DNA of 64,000 bases from Paludibacter sp. Lineage in GTDB: Bacteria > Bacteroidota > Bacteroidia > Bacteroidales > Paludibacteraceae. The stretch covers positions 1 to 64,000 of the forward strand of contig JAFLKK010000013.1 in NCBI GenBank assembly GCA_019163375.1, read 5' to 3'. Under the pieces are notes generated by a model that saw only the letters and a program-made list of their open reading frames with translations, was not told the origin of the DNA and made no database searches. A program made the position numbers and the translations under genes. Position 1 is the stretch's first letter. Each line of letters begins with the position of its first letter. Below, in pieces: positions 25,795-33,686 of the stretch.

Positions 25795-26445
25795 TTATCT
25801 ACAATCAAATTTATATAATTCATAATCCTCTTTGATGAAGTTCAAATTTATATTATCCCTTAGCTTAAATACTCCAAGAGTATCAGCAACTGCAATCTCA
25901 CGAATATATTTAAGCAATATGAAATAAGCCTGTCTATTCCAAAAATCATGTATTAGGATTACTAGATTCTTATTTGCATGACATTCTAATATTGTTTTTA
26001 AAGCGCAAGCAATTCTAAATCTCCCATCAATTAAAACAGTATCAATTTCTTTTTTTTCAACAGAACTAAAAACGCTTGAAGAATAATCAGGAAATATCTT
26101 CCTTGAATCTTCATCTATAGGATAACCCAATTCCCGAGTGGGTTCGATATCAACATGAAAGAAATGTAAACGTCTATTATTATGGTATTTTATCAACCAA
26201 TACCTCTGCATTGATCGTATACAGTTCAAGTCCGAATCTACAGAATAGATTTTAGCACTTGAATTGAGTAATGTTCGTAATGTACCACCTCCGGTTCCGA
26301 ACTCGAGATATACCTTTGAATTTGTAATCGTTTTGTCAAACAGTAATATTTCCTTCTCCGACATTACAAAAGAGTAAAAGTTAGGTCTGGGTGAATATCT
26401 GTCAACCTTTTTTACAATGCCAATGAGTTTACTATTTATTTCCAT
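25795..26445 (-). CDS. Class I SAM-dependent methyltransferase-like protein
   Basis: A 216-residue protein with a Rossmann-like core. Motif I is YLEFGTGGGTLRTLL (Gly-rich SAM loop), followed by IYSVDSDLNCIRSM with the acidic residue that should bind the SAM ribose. Later VLIDGRFRIACALKTILECH and LVILIHDF fit the central strands. It resembles orphan methyltransferases found in glycan or capsule clusters, but no such genes are adjacent. The gene is AT-rich and isolated between two long gene-free stretches, consistent with horizontal acquisition. Substrate unknown. Confidence 0.7.
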   Translation of the reverse strand: MEINSKLIGIVKKVDRYSPRPNFYSFVMSEKEILLFDKTITNSKVYLEFGTGGGTLRTLLNSSAKIYSVDSDLNCIRSMQRYWLIKYHNNRRLHFFHVDIEPTRELGYPIDEDSRKIFPDYSSSVFSSVEKKEIDTVLIDGRFRIACALKTILECHANKNLVILIHDFWNRQAYFILLKYIREIAVADTLGVFKLRDNINLNFIKEDYELYKFDCR

Positions 26446-26540
26446 TTCATTCTTCTATACATTTGCGTACTAGGCACTTTTCAATTAGTTTTTACTCTAC
26501 TCAAAATTATTCATCGTTTAGAATTAACTTTTATTCTAAA

Positions 26541-26669
26541 TCATTTCAGCAACGGCAGTAGCCCCACCGTAAGAGACTCCACCGCATTTCCACCAAAGAA
26601 GTTTGTCCCCGGGCAGGTTTTGGTAGCGTCGGTGCCTTCTTCAGCGATTCGTTTTCCGGTATTCAGGTT
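26541..26669 (-). pseudogene. Remnant of an amidase-like gene C-terminus
   Basis: On the minus strand an open stretch of 42 codons, ending at TGA (26541-26543) and preceded in frame by a stop, encodes TGKRIAEEGTDATKTCPGTN and then FFGGNAVESL. The TKTCPG core resembles the zinc-ligand region near the end of N-acetylmuramoyl-L-alanine amidase domains of Bacteroidetes and their phages. There is no start codon or upstream coding sequence, so this would be a decayed fragment. The family call is tentative. Confidence 0.35.
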
Positions 26670-26906
26670 CTATCGTTTTAGGTTTTAATTTTCAAAAATA
26701 TCCGGCAGATAGCTTTTAATACTATCTGCCAGACTAGTCAAGATTATTGTTTCACTTTACTCTCTCTAGTTTACAAACAAAAAAATATTTCAATTTCACG
26801 CCCTAATACCAGTTACAGTGCCATAGGCATTTTTACTTTTTCATACTCGTATTTTTGGGCGATTAATTTTATGTTGCAATATTATAGCTATTTTCATTAA
26901 TAATAT
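26670..26906. other. Gene-free stretch upstream of the kinase
   Basis: No coding frame, RNA gene or repeat that I can support; AT-rich. It leads into the regulatory array that begins at 26907. Confidence 0.5.
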
Positions 26907-26945
26907 CTCACAAGATTCTACTAATTTCCTCACAAGACTCTCACA
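26907..26945 (-). promoter_or_regulatory. Upstream array of 11-bp-spaced TGTGAG boxes (probable response-regulator site)
   Basis: Read on the minus strand, TGTGAG occurs at plus-strand positions 26940-26945, 26929-26934 and 26907-26912. The intervening slot at 26918-26923 holds the degenerate TAGTAG. The start points are exactly 11 bases apart, the spacing used by OmpR/PhoB-family dimers binding one face of the helix. A second array in the opposite orientation lies at 27082-27114, and the OmpR-type regulator itself is encoded at 28670. Confidence 0.6.
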
Positions 26946-27025
26946 TTTAATACAAAAAACATTAACACGAAAATAGATTTCCAAGACACGCAAAGCTGTC
27001 AGCTACAAAAACAAAGAAAATGGGG

Positions 27026-27054
27026 TTGATTTTGATTAAAATTTAGTACTTTTG
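27026..27054 (+). promoter_or_regulatory. Promoter of the histidine kinase operon
   Basis: TTG at 27026-27028 and TACTTTTG at 27047-27054, spacer 18 bp. It lies between the two TGTGAG arrays, giving a leader of about 130 bases. Confidence 0.55.
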
Positions 27055-27081
27055 GCTGCAAATAACAAACTTGAATTTCTC

Positions 27082-27114
27082 TTATGAGAACTCTGTGAGT
27101 TCATTGTGAGATCA
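27082..27114 (+). promoter_or_regulatory. Downstream array of three 11-bp repeats (probable response-regulator site)
   Basis: Three tandem 11-mers abut exactly: TTATGAGAACT, CTGTGAGTTCA and TTGTGAGATCA. They share YTRTGAGWWCW. Their position just past the likely transcription start suggests repression by the bound regulator (autoregulation). The 15-base inverted repeat GAACTCTGTGAGTTC is contained within the array. Confidence 0.65.
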
Positions 27115-27159
27115 CCAAAAACCGGTCATTAAAGCTTACTGATAATGGAGCTTGCGACA

Positions 27160-27175
27160 TCCCGATCTATCGGGA
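27160..27175. repeat. Small palindrome TCCCGATCTATCGGGA
   Basis: Seven-base arms around a two-base centre, in the leader 16 bases before the kinase start codon. It could occlude the translation start or be an operator; palindromes of this kind are common in Bacteroidetes intergenic DNA. Confidence 0.6.
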
Positions 27176-27191
27176 CTGATAACTGAAGAAA

Positions 27192-28535
27192 ATGTCACCA
27201 AAACACATCTCTTATATTGCAGGCATTTGCTTGTTGTTGATTATGGCAACACAAGGGTATCTGGTATATGATTATTTCAAAACAACAGACTTTGCTCTTA
27301 CACGAGAAACCGACGATATATTACTATCTTCATTTCGAAAAGATTTAACATACAGAAACAAAGCATTTGAAAAGTCGAGACACGAGGATACTATAACGAT
27401 AATACCACCCCCGAACAATAAAAACACAATCAAAGTAGATTTAAGAAAGTCTAAATCAAAAGAGAAAAGTGTAATTGGACAGCTCGACTTGGTAATTAAT
27501 ACAGTAGTAAGTACGAATTTTCCTATAAACCTTCGAAATCTGGATAGCATTACCGGAACAATCCTGGCATCCAGACAGATTCATTCGGCATATATTATCA
27601 ACCTGGTTGATCCAACAAACAATCAAGTGCTACAGCAATCTAAAAAAGGAACTATTGGTTCGTTTTTAGTGGTACCGTCCAAACTCTTACAAATAGATTT
27701 AGAAAATAAAAAATCTCTCCAACTCATATTAGTCAACCCTTTTGGAATTATCATCAAACGAATGGGATTATTGCTATTGAGCTCGTTAGTACTTTCGGTT
27801 ATTTGTCTGTTTGCCTTTCGGTTTCTGCTTATTACCCTGGCGCAACAGAAAAAATTGGTGGCATTTAAAAACGAATTTCTGGGAACAATTGCCCACGAGC
27901 TTAAGCGCCCGGTGGCCAGTCTGACAGTGAATCTGGATTGCATGACCATGCAGGCCTTTGCGGATGATAAGGCGAAGCGGGAATTGTTGGTTAGTAAATC
28001 GATAAACGCTACCACTGAGCTGAACGACACGATACGCATGATAGTGGCACTTGCAAAAGTGGAAGAGGGACTGTTGGTACTAAACAAGCAGCAGATAGAT
28101 CTACGACAACTATTCGAAGAACTGAAAACACGTTTCGTAAACAATGCATACAAAGGGGTAGTAATACAAACAGCATACGAGACAGAAGAACTAATGTTGC
28201 TAGCCGATGTTCAATTACTGAGTCAGTGTTTCGCCAACCTGATAGATAATGCTATCAAATACTCAGACAACGAAGTGCAGATTACCATCACCCTCAGAAA
28301 AGAAGCTAACCGGATAGCGATTTGGATAAAGGACAATGGCTTTGGTATTTCGCCCGAAAAGCTACCCTCTATATTTGAGAAATACAGTCGTGCCCATACT
28401 AACAACACTAAAATAAATGGCTACGGAATAGGGCTCAACTATGTAAAAACGATAGTGGAAAAACACAAGGGCGAAGTAAGTGTACAAAGTAAGGTTGGAG
28501 TGGGGAGCGAGTTTATTATAAAGCTGGTCAATTGA
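27192..28535 (+). CDS. Sensor histidine kinase
   Basis: A 447-residue membrane kinase. Two transmembrane helices (about 8-26 and 191-215) enclose a periplasmic sensor region of about 165 residues with no recognised domain. The H-box is FLGTIAHELKRPVASL, with phospho-acceptor His235; the usual HELRTP reads HELKRP here. The catalytic ATPase domain shows N-box NLIDNAIKYS, G1 IKDNGFGIS and G2 GYGIGLNYVK. It should phosphorylate the OmpR-type regulator encoded 134 bases downstream. The signal is unknown; the ABC exporter-like genes convergent with the pair may be regulated by it or help sense the signal, as in two-component/ABC resistance modules, which is inference. Confidence 0.95.
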   Translation: MSPKHISYIAGICLLLIMATQGYLVYDYFKTTDFALTRETDDILLSSFRKDLTYRNKAFEKSRHEDTITIIPPPNNKNTIKVDLRKSKSKEKSVIGQLDLVINTVVSTNFPINLRNLDSITGTILASRQIHSAYIINLVDPTNNQVLQQSKKGTIGSFLVVPSKLLQIDLENKKSLQLILVNPFGIIIKRMGLLLLSSLVLSVICLFAFRFLLITLAQQKKLVAFKNEFLGTIAHELKRPVASLTVNLDCMTMQAFADDKAKRELLVSKSINATTELNDTIRMIVALAKVEEGLLVLNKQQIDLRQLFEELKTRFVNNAYKGVVIQTAYETEELMLLADVQLLSQCFANLIDNAIKYSDNEVQITITLRKEANRIAIWIKDNGFGISPEKLPSIFEKYSRAHTNNTKINGYGIGLNYVKTIVEKHKGEVSVQSKVGVGSEFIIKLVN

Positions 28536-28576
28536 TAGTTGACAGTTAGCATTGACAATAGAATAACGCGAAGCAT

Positions 28577-28636
28577 AATATCGCCGAACTTGCCTCTACC
28601 TACGGTAGATAAATGCGGCAGGCAGGGGCAAATAAC
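28577..28636 (+). repeat. Hairpin repeat, copy A
   Basis: A 60-base element within the kinase-regulator intergenic gap. The core contains TCTACCTACGGTAGA (six-base arms) and outer TTGCC/GGCAA arms, so its RNA can fold. It is nearly identical to 31782-31841 (one mismatch) and shares a 45-base core with 30083-30127 in opposite orientation. Confidence 0.85.
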
Positions 28637-28669
28637 GTGAACGAAGTGAACAAATAACACGCAGTAAAA

Positions 28670-29347
28670 ATGACAAAAATACTACTGATAGAGGATGACA
28701 TCAATTTGGCTACAACGCTTATGGGGGCGTTGGAAATGTTGGATTATAAGGTGCGACATATTTTCAATGGCGACACTATAATCAATGAGTTAGCTGATTT
28801 TCAACCAGAATTAGTTCTCCTGGACGTAAACCTCAACACGAAATTGGATGGTTTCGATATAGGTAAACTAATTAGAAAGAAACATCAAACTCCTATCATT
28901 TTCACTACCTCGCGCGACGAAAGTGAGGATTTAAAAACCGGCTTCAGCATTGCCAATACCGATTATGTGCGTAAGCCTTACCGCATAATGGAAATTGAAA
29001 TGCGTATCAAAAATCTATTATCGAAACAAACTACTGACGAAAAGGGAAGCACATTTCAATTCGGTGATTTTAGTTTCTATCCAGCTGAACAAAGCATAAA
29101 GTACGAAGGCACTAAATTTCATTTGAATAATTACGAAACAGCTGTGCTCGACCTTCTTTGCCAAAACAAGGATACTTTCGTCAGCAAACAAAAGATAATT
29201 GAACTTGTTTGGAATTGCGATCAACCTAAATTAAAAGAAGGCGCTCTGAACAATATACTCAGCAACTTTCGGAAATATTTAAAGCCCGGCACAAGTATCG
29301 AATTAGAATGCAGGGTTGGCCTGGGAGTGAAATTGACGACAAAATAA
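28670..29347 (+). CDS. OmpR/PhoB-family response regulator
   Basis: A 225-residue two-domain regulator. The receiver has the acidic pocket LLIEDD (residues 5-10), phospho-acceptor Asp52 in LVLLDVNLN, a Thr/Ser switch (FTTSRDES) and Lys102 in VRKPYR. The C-terminal winged helix (about 130-225) contains LNNYETAVLDLL, SKQKIIELVW and the recognition helix region LNNILSNFRKYL. It should bind tandem 11-bp half-sites, and two arrays with that spacing flank the promoter of its own operon (26907-26945 and 27082-27114). It converges with the ABC ATPase gene, with only 21 bases between the stops and no terminator. Confidence 0.95.
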   Translation: MTKILLIEDDINLATTLMGALEMLDYKVRHIFNGDTIINELADFQPELVLLDVNLNTKLDGFDIGKLIRKKHQTPIIFTTSRDESEDLKTGFSIANTDYVRKPYRIMEIEMRIKNLLSKQTTDEKGSTFQFGDFSFYPAEQSIKYEGTKFHLNNYETAVLDLLCQNKDTFVSKQKIIELVWNCDQPKLKEGALNNILSNFRKYLKPGTSIELECRVGLGVKLTTK

Positions 29348-29368
29348 TATTTCATCGCTAATCCCTGT

Positions 29369-30064
29369 TTATACCGCAAAATACGCTTCCAATTCTTTCA
29401 AGGTGTCTTCACCGGTTTCAATATCTTTCACCACTTTCCCTTTTTCAAGTACCACGATGCGTTTGCACACCTCGGTAACATGGTTTAAATCGTGACTGGA
29501 AATAAGCATGGTCATATTAAAACGGGTCTGTAAATCGGTCAGAAAACGTTTCAAACGGATTTGTGATGACGGATCGAGAGCCGTGAAAGGTTCGTCGAGA
29601 ATCAACAACTTAGGCTCACCGATAAGTGCAGCTGCAATGCCGATTTTCTTTTGGTTGCCTTTCGAAAAGTCGCGGATCAGCTTCTTTGTTTCCAATATCT
29701 CTCCGTTAAAGAAGTCGCGCATCGTGTCCTGAAATTCAGTAATATCTCCTTCGGACTTATGATGCAACTTACCCACAAATTTGAAGTATTCCTCGGGAGT
29801 CAGGAAGTCAATCAGGAAGCCCTCGTCGAGAAATGAACCGGTCATCGTCTTCCAACTATCGTTGCGCATCACTTTTTGTCCTTCGATAGACACTTCGCCA
29901 TCCGAAGCCTCAATCAGGTCAAGAATCAAGCGAAAAAAGGTCGTTTTTCCTGCTCCGTTATTCCCCACCAAACCAAAGCTTTCACCTTGTGGAATGGTCA
30001 ACAATGGCAGATTCAACACGGTTACCCCGTTGTATACTTTCGTTAATTTGTTTACTTGTATCAT
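29369..30064 (-). CDS. ABC transporter ATP-binding protein
   Basis: A 231-residue ATPase subunit. Walker A is GNNGAGKTTFF, the Q-loop lies near MTGSFLDEGF, the signature motif is FSKGNQKKIGIA (a variant of LSGGQ often seen in ABC-2-type systems), Walker B is LLILDEPFTALD, and the H-switch is ISSHDLNHV. It is the partner of the DUF5687 permease gene upstream (142-base gap), and together they probably form an ABC-2-type exporter. The gap between them contains a copy of the hairpin repeat. Confidence 0.94.
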   Translation of the reverse strand: MIQVNKLTKVYNGVTVLNLPLLTIPQGESFGLVGNNGAGKTTFFRLILDLIEASDGEVSIEGQKVMRNDSWKTMTGSFLDEGFLIDFLTPEEYFKFVGKLHHKSEGDITEFQDTMRDFFNGEILETKKLIRDFSKGNQKKIGIAAALIGEPKLLILDEPFTALDPSSQIRLKRFLTDLQTRFNMTMLISSHDLNHVTEVCKRIVVLEKGKVVKDIETGEDTLKELEAYFAV

Positions 30065-30082
30065 TTACTTCGTGTTATTTAT

Positions 30083-30127
30083 GCCCCTGCCTGCCGCATT
30101 TATCTACCGTAGGTAGAGGCAAGTTCG
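30083..30127 (-). repeat. Hairpin repeat, copy B
   Basis: The 45-base core is identical to copy A in the reverse orientation on this strand. It lies between the permease and ATPase genes, and in their transcript has the same sense as copy A has in the kinase-regulator transcript. Confidence 0.85.
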
Positions 30128-30140
30128 ACTATATTATATT

Positions 30141-30197
30141 GTTACTGATTACTGATTACTGATAACTGATAACTATCAATTGTCAACTATCAACTAT
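30141..30197. repeat. Low-complexity repeats (TACTGAT / AACTATC units)
   Basis: Runs of TTACTGATTACTGATTACTG followed by AACTGATAACTATC and CAACTATCAACTATC units between the permease stop and the repeat copy B. Probably slippage-generated filler. Confidence 0.6.
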
Positions 30198-30206
30198 CAT
30201 CTAAAC

Positions 30207-31691
30207 CTACTCTCCTTGTCGGAATCCTTCGGCCAGTTTGTATTTTCTGTTATTAAACTGATTGACACATAACTTTAGAATAGGCTGACGAAGTACTATG
30301 CCCGCAAACCCTAAGATAGTGAGTACCCACAACGCTACAGTCATCGAAAAAAAGGTTGAAATGACAGTAACTAATATCATTGGAACAAACATAATGGGCA
30401 ACACAATAAGAAAACTTTTGAAGGTAGTACCCTGATAGTTCATGGCCGAGGCCTTCGATAAATCAATCCGTTTGGTATTATAGGTGCACAAATACAACAG
30501 CAGGTATATATTTACCCCGGTATTAAAAATGAAAGCTGCTAAATGCATGTACACAATCTTCATCCCGAAGTAGAAATAAGGCGTGGTAAGTACAAAGCAA
30601 AGAACATTGAATGATAATAACAAATAATAGTTAGCACTTAAATAGGTTTTTACCGGAACATTTTTCGTCATCAGGCTATCAAAATGTGCACTATCCCAAC
30701 TCACCACCCACTGTCCGTACATAAACATCAGCAGCCCTGTCATAAACATGGCTATAAAAAATAGCATTCCACTATTACTGGCATAAACCGGTTGAGTATA
30801 GAACATCAGACCGTACAACAAGAAGAAAGCCGACAAATAGAGCATGCTCTTCGTGCGTTTATGTCGGAGAATAAGTTTTATTTCCAATGCAATCAGTTCG
30901 CCCACTACTCCAAACCTATCCAAGAATGACAGATTAGCATTGAACACTTTATCTCCCTGCATTTTTCTATTAAACCGCTCGGCATAAAAATTCTGAGCAA
31001 AAAACCATTTGTTCAATAGAAATGCGAAAGATGCAGCAGCAAGTGGTAAAATCAAGCCGTAGGGTTTAAAAACAATAAATCCAAACACTGATTTTGACAC
31101 ATGAAAGAGTGAGAAAACTTCAAAGTACTCCAACGCTACGATGACACCAAGAACGGCAATCACCAAAAGGAAAGAAAGGAGATTGGAACCGTATTTACGT
31201 TTCAGAAATGAGGCCATAAAGGAATTGAACCACACCACAAAAATAAAGCTCAACACAAACCGTACAGCAACAGCAGCGCTGTAATACCCCACTACCGACT
31301 TTACAGCAAAGGGCACAACCACTAATAACAAGAAGTAGTTCAGCGGGCTGAAGAGTGCTTTAAGCAATAGAAAATTAATGAGTGACGATCGCTTTATAGG
31401 CAATACCTGATAGGGCGGTAAGTTAACCGTATTTAGTTGTTGCATAAAAAAACGGATGGCTAAACCACACAACAAAATATACAACATGCCACCGTTAAAC
31501 AACTCGGTAGGATTAAGCGTATTATGCGCCTTTTCCAGCAACTCGTTCAGTGAAAAGCCCAAAAACAAAAAAATGACAGACATATACAACGCAAAAATAC
31601 CCAGCAATAAACTTACTGCCAGGTTTCTGTAAAAGCCCTGAGCTCTTACGTTCTTTTTCCATTCTTGCGATACTAAGTGGATTATAAGCAT
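30207..31691 (-). CDS. DUF5687 family ABC permease
   Basis: A 494-residue integral membrane protein with about 12 predicted helices (for example AVSLLLGIFALYMSVIFLFL, LIFPL-type and LYLSAFFLLYGLMFYTQP segments). DUF5687 proteins are Bacteroidetes permease subunits of ABC-2-like systems and are typically encoded next to a single ATPase, exactly as here. Short cytosolic loops and a basic N-terminal region (QEWKKNVRAQGFYRNL) fit. The substrate is unknown; the neighbouring two-component system suggests an envelope-stress or antimicrobial role, which is inference. Its start is followed upstream by repeats rather than by a clear promoter. Confidence 0.85.
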   Translation of the reverse strand: MLIIHLVSQEWKKNVRAQGFYRNLAVSLLLGIFALYMSVIFLFLGFSLNELLEKAHNTLNPTELFNGGMLYILLCGLAIRFFMQQLNTVNLPPYQVLPIKRSSLINFLLLKALFSPLNYFLLLVVVPFAVKSVVGYYSAAVAVRFVLSFIFVVWFNSFMASFLKRKYGSNLLSFLLVIAVLGVIVALEYFEVFSLFHVSKSVFGFIVFKPYGLILPLAAASFAFLLNKWFFAQNFYAERFNRKMQGDKVFNANLSFLDRFGVVGELIALEIKLILRHKRTKSMLYLSAFFLLYGLMFYTQPVYASNSGMLFFIAMFMTGLLMFMYGQWVVSWDSAHFDSLMTKNVPVKTYLSANYYLLLSFNVLCFVLTTPYFYFGMKIVYMHLAAFIFNTGVNIYLLLYLCTYNTKRIDLSKASAMNYQGTTFKSFLIVLPIMFVPMILVTVISTFFSMTVALWVLTILGFAGIVLRQPILKLCVNQFNNRKYKLAEGFRQGE

Positions 31692-31700
31692 AGTTTTTTT

Positions 31701-31770
31701 TCAGTTAGCAGTAAACAGTGATCAGTTAGCAGTTAGCAGTAATCAGTTAGCAGTAATCAGTTAGCAGTAA
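31701..31770. repeat. Tandem CAGTTAGCAGTAAT-type repeats
   Basis: About five imperfect copies of a 13-14-base unit built from CAGTTAGCAGTAA, in the DUF5687 upstream region. Units are contiguous and lack spacers, so this is not a CRISPR array. Confidence 0.75.
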
Positions 31771-31781
31771 CAATATAATAT

Positions 31782-31841
31782 AATATCGCCGAACTTGCCT
31801 CTACCTACGGTAGATAAATGCGTCAGGCAGGGGCAAATAAC
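31782..31841 (+). repeat. Hairpin repeat, copy C
   Basis: The 60-base element matches copy A with one mismatch at 31823 and lies between the gamma-carbonic anhydrase stop and the DUF5687 start. Relative to transcription of these minus-strand genes it is in the antisense orientation. AACGCGAAGC motifs flank it and copy A. Confidence 0.85.
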
Positions 31842-31902
31842 CATTAATATCGCGAAGCTAATAACGCGAAGCAATTAACCATTTATCATTAATCATTTAT
31901 CA

Positions 31903-32418
31903 TTATTCTTTGTACCAACCGGCATACATTGCATAGTTATGAGCAATTTTTTTATTTATTTCGTTGGTTTGTTCGGGCTCCACGTTTTTTACAAACTTAG
32001 CCGGAACACCTGCCCAAAGGGTGTAAGGAGGAATAATGGTTTTGCTAAGCACCAAAGCACCTGCCGCAACAATTGCACCCTCACCTACCTCGGCATAATC
32101 GAGCAAAGTTGCACCCATGCCTATCAAAGCATAGTTGTCCACCTTTGCACCGTGCACCGTTACATTGTGCCCGATAGATACATAATCGCCAATCTCCACC
32201 GTCGATTTTTCGAACAAAGTATGAATCACGGAGCCGTCCTGTATATTTGTATGATTACCAATCCGGATAGAATTTACATCACCACGCAACACTGTATTGA
32301 ACCAAATGCTGCAACCCTTTCCCATTACCACATCACCCACTATTGTAGCATTTTCAGCCAAAAAACAATCCTCTCCAATTTGCGGATCAAAACCCCGCAC
32401 CGATTTTATTAATGCCAT
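31903..32418 (-). CDS. Gamma-carbonic anhydrase family protein (hexapeptide-repeat)
   Basis: Start ATG at 32418 (MALIKSVRGFDPQIGEDCF); an upstream in-frame TTG adds only three residues. A 171-residue left-handed beta-helix of the YrdA/PaaY/CaiE type. The three zinc His ligands are visible in DGSVIHTLFEKS and SIGHNVTVHGAKV. Repeating hexapeptides such as IGNHTNIQDG and VEIGDYVSIG build the trimeric helix. Family members either hydrate CO2 or have lost that activity and act as acyl or other transferases; here the presence of all three His residues keeps activity possible. The promoter TATCTTTG lies upstream. Confidence 0.88.
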   Translation of the reverse strand: MALIKSVRGFDPQIGEDCFLAENATIVGDVVMGKGCSIWFNTVLRGDVNSIRIGNHTNIQDGSVIHTLFEKSTVEIGDYVSIGHNVTVHGAKVDNYALIGMGATLLDYAEVGEGAIVAAGALVLSKTIIPPYTLWAGVPAKFVKNVEPEQTNEINKKIAHNYAMYAGWYKE

Positions 32419-32487
32419 ATTACTCAAAATTCTTTATTTATAATGCATAATTAAGATCTATTTCTGTTCAGAGCTTAATTGAAGTTA

Positions 32488-32495
32488 CAAAGATA
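32488..32495 (-). promoter_or_regulatory. -7 box of the gamma-carbonic anhydrase gene
   Basis: Minus-strand TATCTTTG followed by TAAC, 69 bases before the start codon. Confidence 0.5.
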
Positions 32496-32578
32496 CAAGT
32501 CTTAATAGAAAACAGAAAAATATTAAGGGTTTATTTTCATCAAAAAAGCTAACTGTCCTAAAATAAATCGATTCCCGC

Positions 32579-32609
32579 TTTGGCAAGTTAAATATATTTA
32601 CTAGATTTG
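32579..32609 (+). promoter_or_regulatory. Promoter of the CPBP gene
   Basis: TTTG at 32579-32582 and TAGATTTG at 32602-32609, spacer 19 bp, followed by CA. Confidence 0.65.
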
Positions 32610-32661
32610 CATCCGCATTAACAAACCTATCATTCATCTAAAAAGAATAAAACAAAAACGT

Positions 32662-33612
32662 ATGAAACATTTAGAAAGAGCCCTTGATGGGCAAAACCAA
32701 TTTTGGAAGTATCTGCTAAACTTTGTAGCAGGATTTGCGGCCTCGAATATTATCGGAGCTATACCATTAGGATCGGTTATAGCCTATAAAATAGCCACAA
32801 GCGGTGGTACAATAACCCCAAATCCGCACAACGCAATGGATTTGAGTGTATATGGTATTTCGCAGAACGTAGGCTTTATACTACTTATGATTCCGTTTGT
32901 ATTTGCATTAACTACCACCCTTATACTGTTCAAACCACTCCACAAACGCTTGTTGGCGGAAGTGATAAATGGCACTAAGCAAATTCGTTGGAAACGGTAT
33001 TTTAGCGCCATGGGAGTCTGGTTTATCATTTGCCTGCTATACCTGGCAATGGATTATGCCCTTAACTCGACAAACTATAAACTACAATTCGATGCTTCCA
33101 AGTTTATACCACTAGTACTTCTGTCGTTGCTTTTTATACCTATCCAAACGGCTTACGAAGAGCTTCTGTTTCGTGGATATTTCACGCAAGGTATTGCAGC
33201 TTGGACAAAAAACCGTTGGGCGGCTATCATTATTCCCGCATTACTTTTCGGACTTATGCACTCGTTTAATCCCGAAGTAAAGGAATACGGATTTTGGGTA
33301 GCCATGCCTCAATATGTTATTTTCGGGGTGCTATTCGGGCTTATGACTATTTTAGACGATGGAATTGAAATAGCCATGGGAGCTCATGCTGCCAACAATA
33401 TCTTTTCGTGCTTGTTTGTTACCAATGCAGCATCTGCCCTACAAACTCCTGCCGTTTTCAATCAACTAAACATCAATCAAAGTAAAGAAACGTTGGCACT
33501 TACCATTATGGGCATCTTGTTCATAATCATCTTCAGTAGACTATACAAGTGGAATTTTGCTGTATTAAACAAAAAAGTAGAGATGGAAATCCCTGAAGTC
33601 ATAGAAGAATGA
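32662..33612 (+). CDS. CPBP family intramembrane protease (Abi-like)
   Basis: A 316-residue protein with about eight hydrophobic helices. The catalytic motifs of the CPBP/CAAX (ABI) family are present: EELLFRGYF (EExxxR), GLMHSFNPE (FxxxH-type) and GAHAANN (HxxxN/D). In eukaryotes such enzymes remove residues after prenylated Cys; in bacteria they are linked to bacteriocin self-immunity or other membrane proteolysis. No bacteriocin-like gene is adjacent, so the role is open. The promoter is good and the gene ends at a strong terminator. Confidence 0.9.
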   Translation: MKHLERALDGQNQFWKYLLNFVAGFAASNIIGAIPLGSVIAYKIATSGGTITPNPHNAMDLSVYGISQNVGFILLMIPFVFALTTTLILFKPLHKRLLAEVINGTKQIRWKRYFSAMGVWFIICLLYLAMDYALNSTNYKLQFDASKFIPLVLLSLLFIPIQTAYEELLFRGYFTQGIAAWTKNRWAAIIIPALLFGLMHSFNPEVKEYGFWVAMPQYVIFGVLFGLMTILDDGIEIAMGAHAANNIFSCLFVTNAASALQTPAVFNQLNINQSKETLALTIMGILFIIIFSRLYKWNFAVLNKKVEMEIPEVIEE

Positions 33613-33635
33613 TCTATTGATTTTTAGAGAATATA

Positions 33636-33670
33636 GAAACGACCGCCTCGTAATTCGAAGCGGTCGTTTC
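33636..33670. terminator. Bidirectional terminator
   Basis: Inverted repeat GAAACGACCGC / GCGGTCGTTTC with an inner partial stem, between the CPBP gene and the transglutaminase gene. Confidence 0.9.
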
Positions 33671-33686
33671 CTTTCTAATAAAATCG

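Noticed and set aside
27160-27175. Palindrome as a transposon end
   Set aside because: No transposase and no matching partner nearby; a single small palindrome is better explained as an intergenic hairpin.
30141-30197. Possible regulatory repeats after the DUF5687 gene
   Set aside because: Simple TACTGAT/AACTATC low-complexity DNA; no evidence for a binding site.
31701-31770. Possible CRISPR-like repeats near the DUF5687 gene
   Set aside because: Units are contiguous, short and without spacers; no cas genes are present. It is a tandem repeat from slippage.
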